The notes under the pieces are model-generated. The model did no database searches, was not told the origin of the DNA, and saw only the letters and a list, made by a program, of their open reading frames with translations. The translations under genes were made by a program, and so were the position numbers. A stretch of DNA of 60,480 bases from positions 1 through 60,480 of the forward strand of contig JADLBV010000123.1 of NCBI GenBank assembly GCA_020847545.1, in the 5' to 3' direction. Numbering within the stretch: position 1 is the stretch's first letter; every line of letters begins with the position of its first letter. This stretch comes from Phycisphaerales bacterium. GTDB lineage: Bacteria > Planctomycetota > Phycisphaerae > Tepidisphaerales > Tepidisphaeraceae. Positions 32,848-41,720 of this stretch are shown in pieces.

Positions 32848-34626
32848 ATGTTTGGGCGCAAGGGACAAGTTGAGGTTGTTGAGGACTGGGCGGAGGGCGT
32901 TGAGCCTTTGTGGGCGCCTCAGAAGGCGGCCGCGCGCAAGTCGGTGGAGGATTTGCTGCTGGAGCGGGGGATCATCAATGATGCGCAATTGACGCAGGCG
33001 CGCTCGGTGCAGGCGCAGACGCCGGGGAAGGGATTGACGCAGATTCTGCTGACGATGAACGCGGCCAGCGAGGCGCAGATTCTGGCGTGTCTGGCCGAGA
33101 CGATCGGGGCGGGATTTGAGACGCCCGACCGCGCGGGGGTGGAGGAGGCGGCGTTTGAACTGCTGCCGGTGGAATACATTCGCAGACACCTGGTGCTGCC
33201 GTTGCGGATTGAGGGCAAGTCGCTGGTGGTGGCGATGGCGGATCCCACCAACGTCTTTTTGCTTGATGAGGTGCGGCGGCGAACCCGGCGCGAGGTGAAG
33301 GTGGTCGTCGCCACGACCGCGGACATCAACAGGACCATTGAACAGATCACCAGCGGCAGCTCCGATGTTCAGGTTGACGAGATCATCAAGGACATGGCCG
33401 AGGATGATGTCCAGTTGGTCAAGGAGGCCAAGGATGAGGTGGCGGACCTGGAAAAGATGGGCAGCGAGTCCCCCATCATCCGGTTTGTCAATTACCTGAT
33501 TTTTGACGCGATCAAACAGGGGGCCAGCGACATCCATATCGAACCCAAGGAGAAGGCGCTGAAGGTGCGGTATCGCATCGACGGGATTTTGTTTGAGGCG
33601 ATGAACCCGCCGCACACGATGCACGCGGCGATCGTGTCGCGGTTGAAGATCATGGCGAATCTGGACATCTCCGAGCGGCGATTGCCGCAGGATGGGCGAA
33701 TCCGCGCGATGGTGCATGGGCGCAAGGTGGACCTGCGCATGAGCACCCTGCCGACGGCGAATGGTGAGAAGGTGGTGATCCGCATTCTGGACAACCGCTC
33801 GATCAACGTGGCGCTGGAGGATTTGGGATTTGGAGAGGATGCCCTGACGATCTGGAAAAAGCAGATTGATGAACCGCACGGCATTTTGCTGGTGACCGGG
33901 CCAACCGGCAGCGGCAAGACGACGACGCTCTATTCATCGCTGCGTTGCATGGATGGCAACAAGCTGAACATCAGCACGGTGGAGGATCCGATTGAATATC
34001 ACCTGCCGCAGGCGAACCAGGTGCAGGTGCATGACAAGATCGGGATGACATTTTCGGCCGCGTTGCGCAGCCTGCTTCGACAGGACCCGGATGTGGTGAT
34101 GCTGGGTGAAATCCGCGATGCGGAGACGGCGCGGATCGCTGTGCAGGCGTCTTTGACGGGGCATCTGGTGCTCAGCACGTTGCACACGAATGATGCGCCA
34201 TCGTCGATCACGCGATTGATCAACATCGGCGTGGAGCCGTATCTGATCGCATCGGCCGTCAATTGCATTTTGGCGCAGCGGTTGGTGAGGCGGATTTGCT
34301 CGCATTGCCGCGAGAAATATGAGCCATCGGATGAAATGAAGGAATTTTTGCAGCTTCAGGGGTTTGAGGGGAGCGAGATTTTTCATGGCAAGGGGTGTGA
34401 CCGCTGCCGCAAGACCGGCCACGCGGGTCGGCTTGGGATTTATGAATTATTGGTCATGGATGACTCGTTGCGTGATCTTGTGACACGTAATCCGAATGTG
34501 ACGGAATTGCGGAAATTGTGTCGTGAGCGGGGATTGGTGACTTTGAGGCAGGATGGGTTTGCGAAGGTGCTCAAAGGGCAGACGACGATCGATGAAATCC
34601 TGCGGGTGACGGAGAGCGGCGTCTAA
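32848..34626 (+). CDS. pilB: Type IV pilus extension ATPase PilB / GspE family
   Basis: A 592-residue hexameric assembly ATPase. N-terminal MshEN-type domain (about residues 25-180: RKSVEDLLLERGIINDAQLTQARSVQ, LPVEYIRRHLVLPLR), then the GspE core: IKQGASDIHIEPKEKALKVRYRIDG, Walker A GPTGSGKTTTLYSSL, EDPIEYHLPQANQVQV, Walker B VMLGEIRDAETARIAVQASLTGHLVLSTLHTNDA, and a tetracysteine zinc motif (CSHC ... CDRC) before the C-terminal helices. Powers pilus polymerisation or type II secretion-like assembly. It is preceded by a 169-bp repeat block. PilT follows after 7 nt. Confidence 0.95.
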   Translation: MFGRKGQVEVVEDWAEGVEPLWAPQKAAARKSVEDLLLERGIINDAQLTQARSVQAQTPGKGLTQILLTMNAASEAQILACLAETIGAGFETPDRAGVEEAAFELLPVEYIRRHLVLPLRIEGKSLVVAMADPTNVFLLDEVRRRTRREVKVVVATTADINRTIEQITSGSSDVQVDEIIKDMAEDDVQLVKEAKDEVADLEKMGSESPIIRFVNYLIFDAIKQGASDIHIEPKEKALKVRYRIDGILFEAMNPPHTMHAAIVSRLKIMANLDISERRLPQDGRIRAMVHGRKVDLRMSTLPTANGEKVVIRILDNRSINVALEDLGFGEDALTIWKKQIDEPHGILLVTGPTGSGKTTTLYSSLRCMDGNKLNISTVEDPIEYHLPQANQVQVHDKIGMTFSAALRSLLRQDPDVVMLGEIRDAETARIAVQASLTGHLVLSTLHTNDAPSSITRLINIGVEPYLIASAVNCILAQRLVRRICSHCREKYEPSDEMKEFLQLQGFEGSEIFHGKGCDRCRKTGHAGRLGIYELLVMDDSLRDLVTRNPNVTELRKLCRERGLVTLRQDGFAKVLKGQTTIDEILRVTESGV

Positions 34627-34633
34627 ATCGCCG

Positions 34634-35704
34634 ATGAATGGTGATATGAGTCTGATCGACGACATCCTGCGCAACGCGGTGGCGGCCAAGGCATCTGACA
34701 TTCACATCAACGTCGGGGCGCCGCCGTTGTATCGAATTCATACGGTGATGTCGGCGAGCGATTTTCCGCTGGTGACGCCGGAGGGGGCGCTGCGGATGCT
34801 CAAGGAGCTGGTCAGCGAGAAGCGGTTCGCGGAGTTTGAGGAGACACGCGACGCTGATTTTTCGTATGAGATTCCGGGGTTGGGGCGGTTTCGCGTCAAT
34901 GCGCACTATCAGCGCAACACGGTGGCGCTGGCGTTTCGTGCGATCAATGACAAGATCAGGCCGATTGAGCAGTTGTTTTTGCCGGAAGTGGTGTCGAAAC
35001 TGACCTATCTGCCGCGCGGGTTGATCCTGGTGACCGGGCCGACCGGTTCGGGCAAATCGACGACGCTGGCGGCGATGGTCGATGCGGTCAATCGGCGGGA
35101 ACAGGGACACATCATCACATTGGAAGACCCAATTGAATATGCGTTTGTGAGCAACAAATGCGCGATCGAGCAGCGCGAGGTGGGCAGCGACGTGCCGACG
35201 TTCGCCAGCGGGTTGAGGCATGTGTTGCGTCAGGACCCGGATACGATCCTTGTGGGTGAAATGCGCGACCTGGAGACGACCAGCGCGGCCATCACGGCGG
35301 CCGAGACGGGCCATCTGGTCTTCAGCACACTGCACACGGTCAACGCGCCGCAGACGATTGAGCGCATCATCGACATTTATCCCAGCGACGAGCAGAACCA
35401 GATTCGTTCGATGCTGGCCAACACGCTGCAGGCGGTCATCAGCCAGACGCTTTTCAAGCGGGCGGATGAGCCGGGGATGATCCCGGCGGTGGAGATCATG
35501 CTCTGCACGCCGGCGGTGCGCAACTGCATCCGCGAGAACCGGATTTTTGAGATTCCCAACGTGATCGAAACCAGCCGGGCGCTGGGGATGCAGACGCTGG
35601 ACAGCTCGATCAAGCAGTTGTACGTCAACGGATACATCAGCAAAGAGGATGCGGTGGCGCAGGCGGCCCATCCGGAGAAGCTGGAGCGGGCGCTGGTCGC
35701 CTGA
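34634..35704 (+). CDS. pilT: Twitching motility retraction ATPase PilT
   Basis: A 356-residue PilT. Family features: LRNAVAAKASDIHINVGAPPLYRI at the start, Walker A GPTGSGKSTTLAAMVD, EDPIEYAFVSNKCAIEQREVG, Walker B ILVGEMRDLETTSAAITAAETGHLVFSTLHTVNAPQTIERII, and the C-terminal PAVEIMLCTPAVRNCIRENRIFEIPNVIETSR, which includes the PilT-specific AIRNxIRE-type motif. Retraction makes the pilus dynamic, consistent with motility or DNA uptake. Two starts are possible, 34634 and 34646; the second has GGTGAT just upstream. Confidence 0.95.
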   Translation: MNGDMSLIDDILRNAVAAKASDIHINVGAPPLYRIHTVMSASDFPLVTPEGALRMLKELVSEKRFAEFEETRDADFSYEIPGLGRFRVNAHYQRNTVALAFRAINDKIRPIEQLFLPEVVSKLTYLPRGLILVTGPTGSGKSTTLAAMVDAVNRREQGHIITLEDPIEYAFVSNKCAIEQREVGSDVPTFASGLRHVLRQDPDTILVGEMRDLETTSAAITAAETGHLVFSTLHTVNAPQTIERIIDIYPSDEQNQIRSMLANTLQAVISQTLFKRADEPGMIPAVEIMLCTPAVRNCIRENRIFEIPNVIETSRALGMQTLDSSIKQLYVNGYISKEDAVAQAAHPEKLERALVA

Positions 35705-35729
35705 TTGACCGGGCGACGGCGGGAGAAAC

Positions 35730-36944
35730 ATGCCAAGTTATCGCTACGAAGCCAGGAGCGCGGGGGGAAAGGTGACGGCCGGCGTGATCGCCGCGGCTAC
35801 GCTGGCGGCCGCGTCGCAGCAGTTGCGCGAACGGGGGGAATACATCCTGTCGCTGGCCCCCGCGCAGGAGTCGGCGCGGAAAAAATCGTTCAATTTCAAC
35901 ATCAGTTTCGGCCCCGGGGCGCGGGATGTGCAGAATTTCACCAGCCAACTGGCGGTGATGATCCGCGCCGGCATCAGCATTCGCGCGGCCATCGAAGGGA
36001 TCGCCGAACAGGCGGCCAATCCGAAATTCAAGGAAATTCTGGTGCAGATGAAGCGGGATGTGGAGGCGGGAAAACCATTTTCCGATGCGTTGCAGCGGCA
36101 TCCCAAAGTCTTCAGCCCACTGTACATCAACATGGTGAAGGCATCGGAATTGTCGGGTGGATTCAGCCGGATGCTGGATCGGATCGCGGGGTATCTCGCG
36201 CAGCAGATCGAAACGCGCAGCATGGTCGTGGGGGCGATGATTTATCCGGGGATCATCGGGGCGATGGCCGTCAGCACGACGATTTTTCTGCTGGTGTTTG
36301 TCGTCCCCAGTTTCAAGGAAATCTTCAAGGGGAAGGAGGCGGCGCTGCCGGCCCCGACGAAGTTGTTGAACCTGATTTCTGAATTCATGGTGGGGAACTG
36401 GTATTTTCTGTTGATTGGGGTGGTGGGCGCGGCGTGGGGGTTTGTGTTGATGCTGCGGACGGACTGGGGGCGAATGTGGTTTGACAAGACCAAGCTGACG
36501 ATACCACTGTTCAAGAAGTTGTTTCGGGCGCTGTATATCAGCCGGGGGTTGCACACGATGGGGCAGCTCATCAACGCGGGTGTGCCGATGCTGGACACGA
36601 TCAGCATCACGGCCGAGATTTCGGGAAATCAGCTCTATCGGCGGATGTGGCGGACGGTCTATTCGGCCGTCAAACAGGGGAAAAAGATTTCATCGCCCCT
36701 GCAGAAGAGCAACCTGCTGCCGCGGTCGGTGGTGCAGATGATCGGCGCGGGCGAGGAATCGGGAAAACTGGGGGAGGTGCTGGATGAGGTGTCGGACTTT
36801 TATTCGCGTGAGCTGCGGGCGGTGATCAAGTCGGTGACGGCGATGATCGAGCCGCTGATGATCATCGCGATGGGGAGCATCGTCGGTTTCATCGCGATGA
36901 GCATCATCCTGCCGATCTTCAAGCTCAGCCAGCTTGTGAAATAG
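35730..36944 (+). CDS. pilC: Type IV pilus inner-membrane platform protein PilC (GspF family)
   Basis: A 404-residue platform protein with two T2SSF domains. The first (about residues 65-190) carries FTSQLAVMIRAGISIRAAIEGIAEQAANPKFKEIL and MVKASELSGGFSRMLDRIAGYLAQQ; the second (about 270-395) repeats the pattern: LHTMGQLINAGVPMLDTISITAEISGN and QMIGAGEESGKLGEVLDEVSDFYSREL. Membrane helices near residues 170-200, 220-250 and the C-terminus. GGGAGAAAC precedes the start, 26 nt after pilT. It completes the M-N-O-P-B-T-C platform set. Confidence 0.95.
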   Translation: MPSYRYEARSAGGKVTAGVIAAATLAAASQQLRERGEYILSLAPAQESARKKSFNFNISFGPGARDVQNFTSQLAVMIRAGISIRAAIEGIAEQAANPKFKEILVQMKRDVEAGKPFSDALQRHPKVFSPLYINMVKASELSGGFSRMLDRIAGYLAQQIETRSMVVGAMIYPGIIGAMAVSTTIFLLVFVVPSFKEIFKGKEAALPAPTKLLNLISEFMVGNWYFLLIGVVGAAWGFVLMLRTDWGRMWFDKTKLTIPLFKKLFRALYISRGLHTMGQLINAGVPMLDTISITAEISGNQLYRRMWRTVYSAVKQGKKISSPLQKSNLLPRSVVQMIGAGEESGKLGEVLDEVSDFYSRELRAVIKSVTAMIEPLMIIAMGSIVGFIAMSIILPIFKLSQLVK

Positions 36945-37006
36945 GCAATAATTCCCGAATAATCGGCATTTGACTCCTGGTGATTTGTATTGGACATCTG
37001 AGGGTG

Positions 37007-37459
37007 ATGAGAGTGGATCATCCCAGGTTGAGCCGAATTGGCCGTCAAAGGCGTGGTTTTACGCTGATTGAGGCGGCGCTGGTGACGGTGATTGTCGGCG
37101 TGGGGGTTGTGTCGATGCTGCGGCTGCTGGCGGCGGGGACATTTGTCAACGCACAGAGCGCGCAGACCACCACGGCGATGAACCTCGCGGTCAACCTGCA
37201 TGAGGCGATGATGCGGATGACGCTCGATCAGGTGGCGGCATTGAACAATGTGACCTATTCGCCGGCGGTCGATTCGGACTTTACGGCGATCTCCTCGATG
37301 TCCTCCTGGAGCCAGAATGTCGCGGTGCAATATGTGCAGCCCGACAAGCTGACCTCCCTGGCGTATGCCAAAACCACCGCGGCGATGGTGACGGTCACGG
37401 TGCTGCACAACGGTAATGTCGTGTATGCCTCGCGACGGCTGGTGACGTCGGCCCAATAA
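37007..37459 (+). CDS. Prepilin-like protein (PilV/GspI type minor pseudopilin)
   Basis: A 150-residue protein with a prepilin leader RRG-FTLIEAALVTVIVGVGVVSMLRLLAAG: Gly at -1, Phe at +1, Glu at +5. The globular part is short with VTVLHNGNVVYASRRLV at the C-terminus. The ATG at 37007 has GAGGG just upstream; a GTG at 36980 in the same frame lies further upstream and is less likely. It follows pilC by about 60 bp and precedes the PilX-like gene, matching the position of minor pilins that prime pilus assembly. Confidence 0.85.
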   Translation: MRVDHPRLSRIGRQRRGFTLIEAALVTVIVGVGVVSMLRLLAAGTFVNAQSAQTTTAMNLAVNLHEAMMRMTLDQVAALNNVTYSPAVDSDFTAISSMSSWSQNVAVQYVQPDKLTSLAYAKTTAAMVTVTVLHNGNVVYASRRLVTSAQ

Positions 37460-37470
37460 GGAAATCGATC

Positions 37471-38925
37471 ATGGTCAAGCGACATGGACAACATCCCACC
37501 GGCATCAGCAGCGTTTTGGCGATGCTGTATCTGGTCTTGTTTTCGACGCTGGCGGTTGGTTTTTTCGCGGCCATCACCACAGCGACGCAGATCGCGGCCA
37601 ATGAACAGCGCAGCGCCCGCGCCCGGCTGGCGGCCGAGTCGGGCATGGCATTCATGCGATATCACTTGGCCACGGCCGGTTTGCCGGCCAGAACCCCGCC
37701 GGACCAGCTTTTTGACGCGCTGATCACCTCGCTGCGCGCCAAGTTCGACAACACCCAGAACATGCCCTCCGGATCGAGTACCATCAGCGTCTCATCGGAT
37801 GGCAATACGATCACAATCCCCGGCGACGGCACCAGCCGGATCTCGCTGGACACCGATGGTTCGGCATTTCGGGCGGTCATCCACAAGTTGATGAACGGTG
37901 AGCAGATTGAAGTCGATGTCTATGGCAGCTTTGGCGGCTCAACATTTGAGCGCGCCATCAGCCTGCATTACGCCAACTTTCCCAGCCCCGCATCCATCTT
38001 CAATTTCGGCGTTGCCAGCAAGGGAAAAATCTCAATGAACGGCAACGTCTCCATCACCGGCACCAAGGGACAAGAATACATGGGTAGCGTCCTGTCCGCC
38101 TGGCTGGACGACCCCAATGCCCTGTCGATGACTGGCAATTCCTTGATTTCAGGCCATGTCTCCTTCGTCAATGCTGCCGCCATGCTCAGCCTCAGCACCA
38201 ATTCCACCATCGCAGGTCTGCATTATGACGACGCTGGTTTTGATGATGTCATCCACAAGGGCATAGAACCGCCTGAATTTCCCTTTGTGGATACCTCTCT
38301 CTTTGAACAATATGTACCCCCATCCTATGACACCGGCTCATCAGTCATCCGCACCAGCAAGCCCAGCGGAACTACGTTTAAGAACATCCGCATCAAGGCT
38401 GGAACCAACCCAAGTTTCTCCGCCAACACCAAAATTCAAGGTGTCATGTATGTGGAATCACCCAACAAGGTCACCTTCAGCGGCAACACCACCATCCAGG
38501 GCGTGATCGTCGTGGAAACCGACGGCGACAACAACGAGTCACTGGATCCGACCCAGAACTTAATCACCTTCAGCGGCAACGTCAGCTTCAGTGATGTCAG
38601 CACACTGCCCAGTACTTCCGATTTTCCCGCTAGCTTGCGTCAACTTACGGGGGCAATGCTGCTGGCGCCCGGCTATGGCACCAGTTTTAGTGGCAACTTC
38701 AACACAATCTCCGGTTCGCTGATCGCCAGTCAGGTAAGTTTTAGCGGCAACGCCGGCGGCACTGTTCGGGGAAGCATTATCAATCTGAACAAAACCGCCA
38801 CCAGCCTCTCCGGCAACTCCGACATCATCATTGAAAGCCAGGGTACGGCCAATTACCCACCCGCCATCAAGTTCGGCAGTTCCTACAGCCCCCTGCCCTA
38901 TACCTATAGCGAGGGAGGCACCTGA
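37471..38925 (+). CDS. PilX-like protein with FSGN-type beta-repeat domain
   Basis: A 484-residue protein. The first 60 residues (VLAMLYLVLFSTLAVGFFAAITTATQIAANEQRSARARLAAESGMAFMRYHL) are the PilX/PulK-type N-terminal helix without a standard prepilin cleavage site. From about residue 185 to 460 the unit S/T-F-S-G-N-x-x-I-x-G recurs with variation at least nine times (SMNGNVSITG, SMTGNSLISG, SFSANTKIQG, TFSGNTTIQG, TFSGNVSFSD, SFSGNAGG and others), suggesting a right-handed beta-solenoid like bactofilin or adhesin repeats. It overlaps the next prepilin gene by 1 nt and has AAGGAA 8 nt before the ATG. It may form a minor-pilin tip or surface shaft. Confidence 0.8.
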   Translation: MVKRHGQHPTGISSVLAMLYLVLFSTLAVGFFAAITTATQIAANEQRSARARLAAESGMAFMRYHLATAGLPARTPPDQLFDALITSLRAKFDNTQNMPSGSSTISVSSDGNTITIPGDGTSRISLDTDGSAFRAVIHKLMNGEQIEVDVYGSFGGSTFERAISLHYANFPSPASIFNFGVASKGKISMNGNVSITGTKGQEYMGSVLSAWLDDPNALSMTGNSLISGHVSFVNAAAMLSLSTNSTIAGLHYDDAGFDDVIHKGIEPPEFPFVDTSLFEQYVPPSYDTGSSVIRTSKPSGTTFKNIRIKAGTNPSFSANTKIQGVMYVESPNKVTFSGNTTIQGVIVVETDGDNNESLDPTQNLITFSGNVSFSDVSTLPSTSDFPASLRQLTGAMLLAPGYGTSFSGNFNTISGSLIASQVSFSGNAGGTVRGSIINLNKTATSLSGNSDIIIESQGTANYPPAIKFGSSYSPLPYTYSEGGT

Positions 38926-39446
38926 TGCAGCGGCAACGGAACCATCGATATCGCACCGGGTTTGGGTTGGTCGAGGCGATGATGAGCCTGACGATCTCCG
39001 CCATGCTATTGACGGCGATCTCGGCCGCGTTTTCCGCATCGGCCGGGGCCATTCGCAACAACGACCGGTTCTTTCAGGCCACGCAGACCGCCCGTGTCGG
39101 GCTTCATCATCTGCTGAGCGAAATTCGCACCGGTTCGGTGGATGAGGCGTGGGATGCTCACGAAATCACCCTCATCACCGGCAGCGCCACGCCGGAGGAA
39201 CGCATTTACAGATATCTGCCCGATCAGGACCAACTGGTGATGATTCTGTCGGCCGACACCACGGCCCATCCTTATGTGCTGGCTCGCGATGTGACCGACA
39301 TGAGTTTTTCGGTGGACATGGGGACGGATTACAACAACGCCCCCTGCGTCGCCCGCGTCAATGTCAGCCTGACCGTCAAGGTAGGCAACAATGAAATCCG
39401 CCTTAGCGGAGCGGCCGCCCCGCGGCGCAATCTGGTTTACAAATAA
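38925..39446 (+). CDS. Prepilin-like protein (PilW/GspJ type)
   Basis: A 173-residue protein with prepilin leader RTG-FGLVEAMMSLTISAMLLTAISAAFSASAGAI (Gly -1, Phe +1, Glu +5) and a beta-rich body with DVTDMSFSVDMGTD and VARVNVSLTVKVGNNEIRLSGAAAPRN-like tail typical of GspJ/PilW minor pilins, which often carry such a paired-strand C-terminal half. It starts with the last base of the PilX-like gene (ATG inside TGATG). Probably the last gene of the pilus operon; the next gene is convergent. Confidence 0.85.
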   Translation: MQRQRNHRYRTGFGLVEAMMSLTISAMLLTAISAAFSASAGAIRNNDRFFQATQTARVGLHHLLSEIRTGSVDEAWDAHEITLITGSATPEERIYRYLPDQDQLVMILSADTTAHPYVLARDVTDMSFSVDMGTDYNNAPCVARVNVSLTVKVGNNEIRLSGAAAPRRNLVYK

Positions 39447-39458
39447 ACTCCAACCGAC

Positions 39459-39770
39459 TTACGATCCCTGACTTTTGGTGATCTCCCACCGCCCGGGAAA
39501 ATCCTCGCGCGCGAACCAGTGGCTGAGCGCCCCGACATAGATGGTCTTGTCATCCTTGGAGACGGTGGACCATAGGAAATAATTCTTGTATTTGCATGTA
39601 TCCAGAAACCCCTTGACCTGAATGGCCGCGGTGAACTGCTCCAGTTTGTTTTCGGAGCCTTGAATGACCCGCTGCATCACATACGATTTGAAATCCGCCT
39701 CGGTGGGCTTGGTATACGTCATCGCGCCCGCCAATGCCGCCAGCAAGACCAGAATGATGAATGATTTCAT
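39459..39770 (-). CDS. DUF4359-like small secreted protein
   Basis: A 103-residue protein with an N-terminal signal or anchor (MKSFIILVLLAALAGAMTY) followed by TKPTEADFKSYVMQRVI, the family's characteristic NPxxxDFxxY-like motif, and the C-terminal KNYFLWSTVSKDDKTIYVGALSHWF. Members of DUF4359 are small exported proteins of unknown role. It is convergent with the pilus operon (12 bp from the last prepilin stop). A perfect TATAAT box ends 8 nt before the ATG with no Shine-Dalgarno site. Confidence 0.7.
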   Translation of the reverse strand: MKSFIILVLLAALAGAMTYTKPTEADFKSYVMQRVIQGSENKLEQFTAAIQVKGFLDTCKYKNYFLWSTVSKDDKTIYVGALSHWFAREDFPGRWEITKSQGS

Positions 39771-39778
39771 GGGGAAGG

Positions 39779-39806
39779 ATTATACCAGAACCATGGCCGG
39801 TGTCTT
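39779..39806 (-). promoter_or_regulatory. Near-leaderless promoter of the DUF4359-like gene
   Basis: On the minus strand AAGACA (39806-39801), a 16-bp spacer and TATAAT (39784-39779). The expected transcript starts 1-2 nt before the ATG at 39770, so the mRNA would be nearly leaderless. Confidence 0.55.
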
Positions 39807-39812
39807 TATCTT

Positions 39813-40832
39813 TTATGCGGATTCCAGATTCCAGCGAACAACATGGTGCTGAAGCTGACGGCGTTGGCCGGCCAGGGACAACCGTAGCGTCTTGGCGACG
39901 ATGCGGGCGGCGGCGTTCAGGTCGGCCTTGACATACCGGACATGATGCAGCGGAAGGTTTCCCGGTGTTCCGCTCAACAGGATAATCTGCGCATCGGCGA
40001 GGCGTTGGCGGAGCGATTCGCCGGCGTTGTCCCATAGTTGCCGCATCAGTTGGCCATTTTGGACCAGAATTGCGGAGGGGTTGAGCAGTTCAAGGTGGCG
40101 CAGCGAGGCATTGATGCCCCGGTGGCGGTCGACCAGGATGATTCGATCGCGTCCAAATCGCCGGCGGCGGGCGTGGTGGGCGTATTCAAATCCGAGTCTG
40201 CTGCGTTCGGCGCCGAGGTTCAAGGATCGCTCCTGAATCAACGCCACGCAGCGTCGGCCGCTTTTGAGCAGGTCATCACACAATTGCCGGGTGATGTCCA
40301 ATTCGTCCAGTGCCACGCTGGGGAGGCCCAGTTCATCGTAGGTATTGCCGAAAACCACGGCCGGTTTCCCTTGGGCGGCAAATTGCGATTGGACCGCCAG
40401 CGGGAGTGAATAGAGCAGATATCCATCGACTTTCTGCGATTGGATCAGCCGGCCGATGGTTGATCGGTCGGCCGCGTTTGGAATCTGCAACAAAGCCGAA
40501 TGAAGGCCCTGTTGTCGGTGGGCATCCAATAGTCCCGTCAGAATGTCGTTTTGCAGGCGGGCATACAGGCCGCGGCTCTGTTCATACACCACGCCGATGC
40601 GCATTCGCGCTTCACGGGGATCGGCCGGGGGTGGGCGGGTGAAATATCCCTTGCCGCGCACGGCGACGATCAACCCTTCGCGGACGAGTCGTTGCATCAC
40701 CAGCCGGGCGGCCGACCGGGAGACGCCAAACCGCCGCGACAGTTCCCATTCGCTCTCCATGAGGATGCGCACATCGCCCGATTGGTGGATTTTGTTCAGA
40801 CAGTGTTTGTATAGTGTGCTGGCGGGGGTCAT
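39813..40832 (-). CDS. GntR-type / LacI-type transcriptional regulator
   Basis: A 339-residue hybrid regulator like the one at 15797. N-terminal GntR winged helix (about residues 5-70: LYKHCLNKIHQSGDVRILMESEWELSRRFGVSRSAARLVMQRLVREGLIVAVRGKGYFT), then a LacI-type sensor (RMRIGVVYEQSRGLYARLQNDILTGLLDA, KVDGYLLYSLP, GKPAVVFGNTY, LPSVALDELDITRQLCDDLLKSGRRCVALI). The ATG at 40832 is chosen because the upstream 36 codons from TTG 40940 overlap the divergent promoter. It is divergent from the PhyH gene; a palindrome at 40914-40934 lies between. Ligand unknown. Confidence 0.85.
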   Translation of the reverse strand: MTPASTLYKHCLNKIHQSGDVRILMESEWELSRRFGVSRSAARLVMQRLVREGLIVAVRGKGYFTRPPPADPREARMRIGVVYEQSRGLYARLQNDILTGLLDAHRQQGLHSALLQIPNAADRSTIGRLIQSQKVDGYLLYSLPLAVQSQFAAQGKPAVVFGNTYDELGLPSVALDELDITRQLCDDLLKSGRRCVALIQERSLNLGAERSRLGFEYAHHARRRRFGRDRIILVDRHRGINASLRHLELLNPSAILVQNGQLMRQLWDNAGESLRQRLADAQIILLSGTPGNLPLHHVRYVKADLNAAARIVAKTLRLSLAGQRRQLQHHVVRWNLESA

Positions 40833-40913
40833 GGCATCGGGTGAACAAGCCCGCCCCACTGCCGGGGATGGACTTGTTGGTGGATTAAAGCATATATAAA
40901 CAAGTGTCTTGAT

Positions 40914-40934
40914 TATCGGCCAAGGTGGCCGGTA
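40914..40934. promoter_or_regulatory. Palindrome between divergent regulator and PhyH genes, likely operator
   Basis: TATCGGCCA and TGGCCGGTA are inverted around AGG (8 of 9 positions match; the inner 6 bp arms CGGCCA/TGGCCG are perfect). It lies 31 nt before the PhyH start, downstream of a possible -35 TTGATT (40909-40914), where a repressor would block transcription. Confidence 0.5.
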
Positions 40935-40964
40935 GTACAAGCACTGTTTTGAAAGGACAAACCA

Positions 40965-41684
40965 ATGGTTTCCGCCAGCCAGATCGCCGATTATGAAAAA
41001 GAGGGCTTCATCCGCATCCGCAAATTTTTAAGCGCCGCCGAGGTGGCGCAACTCAAATCGGAAATCGCTCGATATTCCCACCAGGTGCTGCCCAAGTTGC
41101 CCGAAGGGGACCGCGTGATGGAGGCGGATGGCAAATCGGTGCGCAACCTGTGGCGGATGGAGCATCACGACAAGTTTTTCGACGAATTTTCCCGCCGTGA
41201 GTCGATCCTCTCCACGGTTGGGCCGCTGGTGCATGGCAAGCCGGTGCTGTTGGGTGTGGAGACCTTCAACAAGCCCGCGAAAATCGGATCGGGTGTGCCG
41301 GCGCATCAGGACAACGCTTATTTCTGCCAGACGCCGCCGGATGTGTTGACCGTCTGGATCGCGGTTGATGCGGTGACGCTGGAAAACGGGCCGATTTATT
41401 ATGTCAAAGGGACGCACAAGTTGGGCATGTTGCCGCACAAACCATCGGGTGTATCGGGAAACTCGATGGGGTTGGCCCAGATGCCACCGGCCGAGGAATC
41501 GGACAAATTTTGCGGCACGCTCGATCCGGGTGATGCGCTGATTCACCACTGCCAAACCATCCATTACAGCGCGCCCAACAAGTCCGATTTCCCCCGCTGC
41601 GGTTTTCTGCTGGTCTATCGCGGCGAACACACGAACAATGACCCGCAAATCAAGGCGGCGTATTTGCAGGGGCAAAAGAAGTGA
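40965..41684 (+). CDS. Phytanoyl-CoA dioxygenase (PhyH) family protein
   Basis: A 239-residue Fe(II)/2-oxoglutarate dioxygenase. The iron triad is visible: His and Asp in VPAHQDNAYF and a second His in HHCQTIHYSAPNKS, followed by RCGFLLVYRG where the Arg binds the 2-oxoglutarate carboxylate. DALIHH is the typical turn before the second His. Substrates of bacterial PhyH proteins are diverse hydroxylations of small molecules. AAAGGAC lies 5-6 nt before the ATG. First gene rightward of the divergent regulator, so it is a probable target. Confidence 0.9.
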   Translation: MVSASQIADYEKEGFIRIRKFLSAAEVAQLKSEIARYSHQVLPKLPEGDRVMEADGKSVRNLWRMEHHDKFFDEFSRRESILSTVGPLVHGKPVLLGVETFNKPAKIGSGVPAHQDNAYFCQTPPDVLTVWIAVDAVTLENGPIYYVKGTHKLGMLPHKPSGVSGNSMGLAQMPPAEESDKFCGTLDPGDALIHHCQTIHYSAPNKSDFPRCGFLLVYRGEHTNNDPQIKAAYLQGQKK

Positions 41685-41708
41685 TGTCGATTTTGCCATC
41701 GGCGCGAA

Positions 41709-41714
41709 TACAAT
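41709..41714 (+). promoter_or_regulatory. -10 box of a leaderless promoter
   Basis: TACAAT ends 6 nt before the ATG at 41721, so the transcript should start at or next to the initiator A. No Shine-Dalgarno site is present in the 36-bp gap after the PhyH gene. Confidence 0.5.
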
Positions 41715-41720
41715 TGATCC

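Noticed and set aside
40897-40911. CAAG-TGT-CTTG as an operator
   Set aside because: Only 4-bp arms; the stronger palindrome at 40914-40934 is a better candidate.
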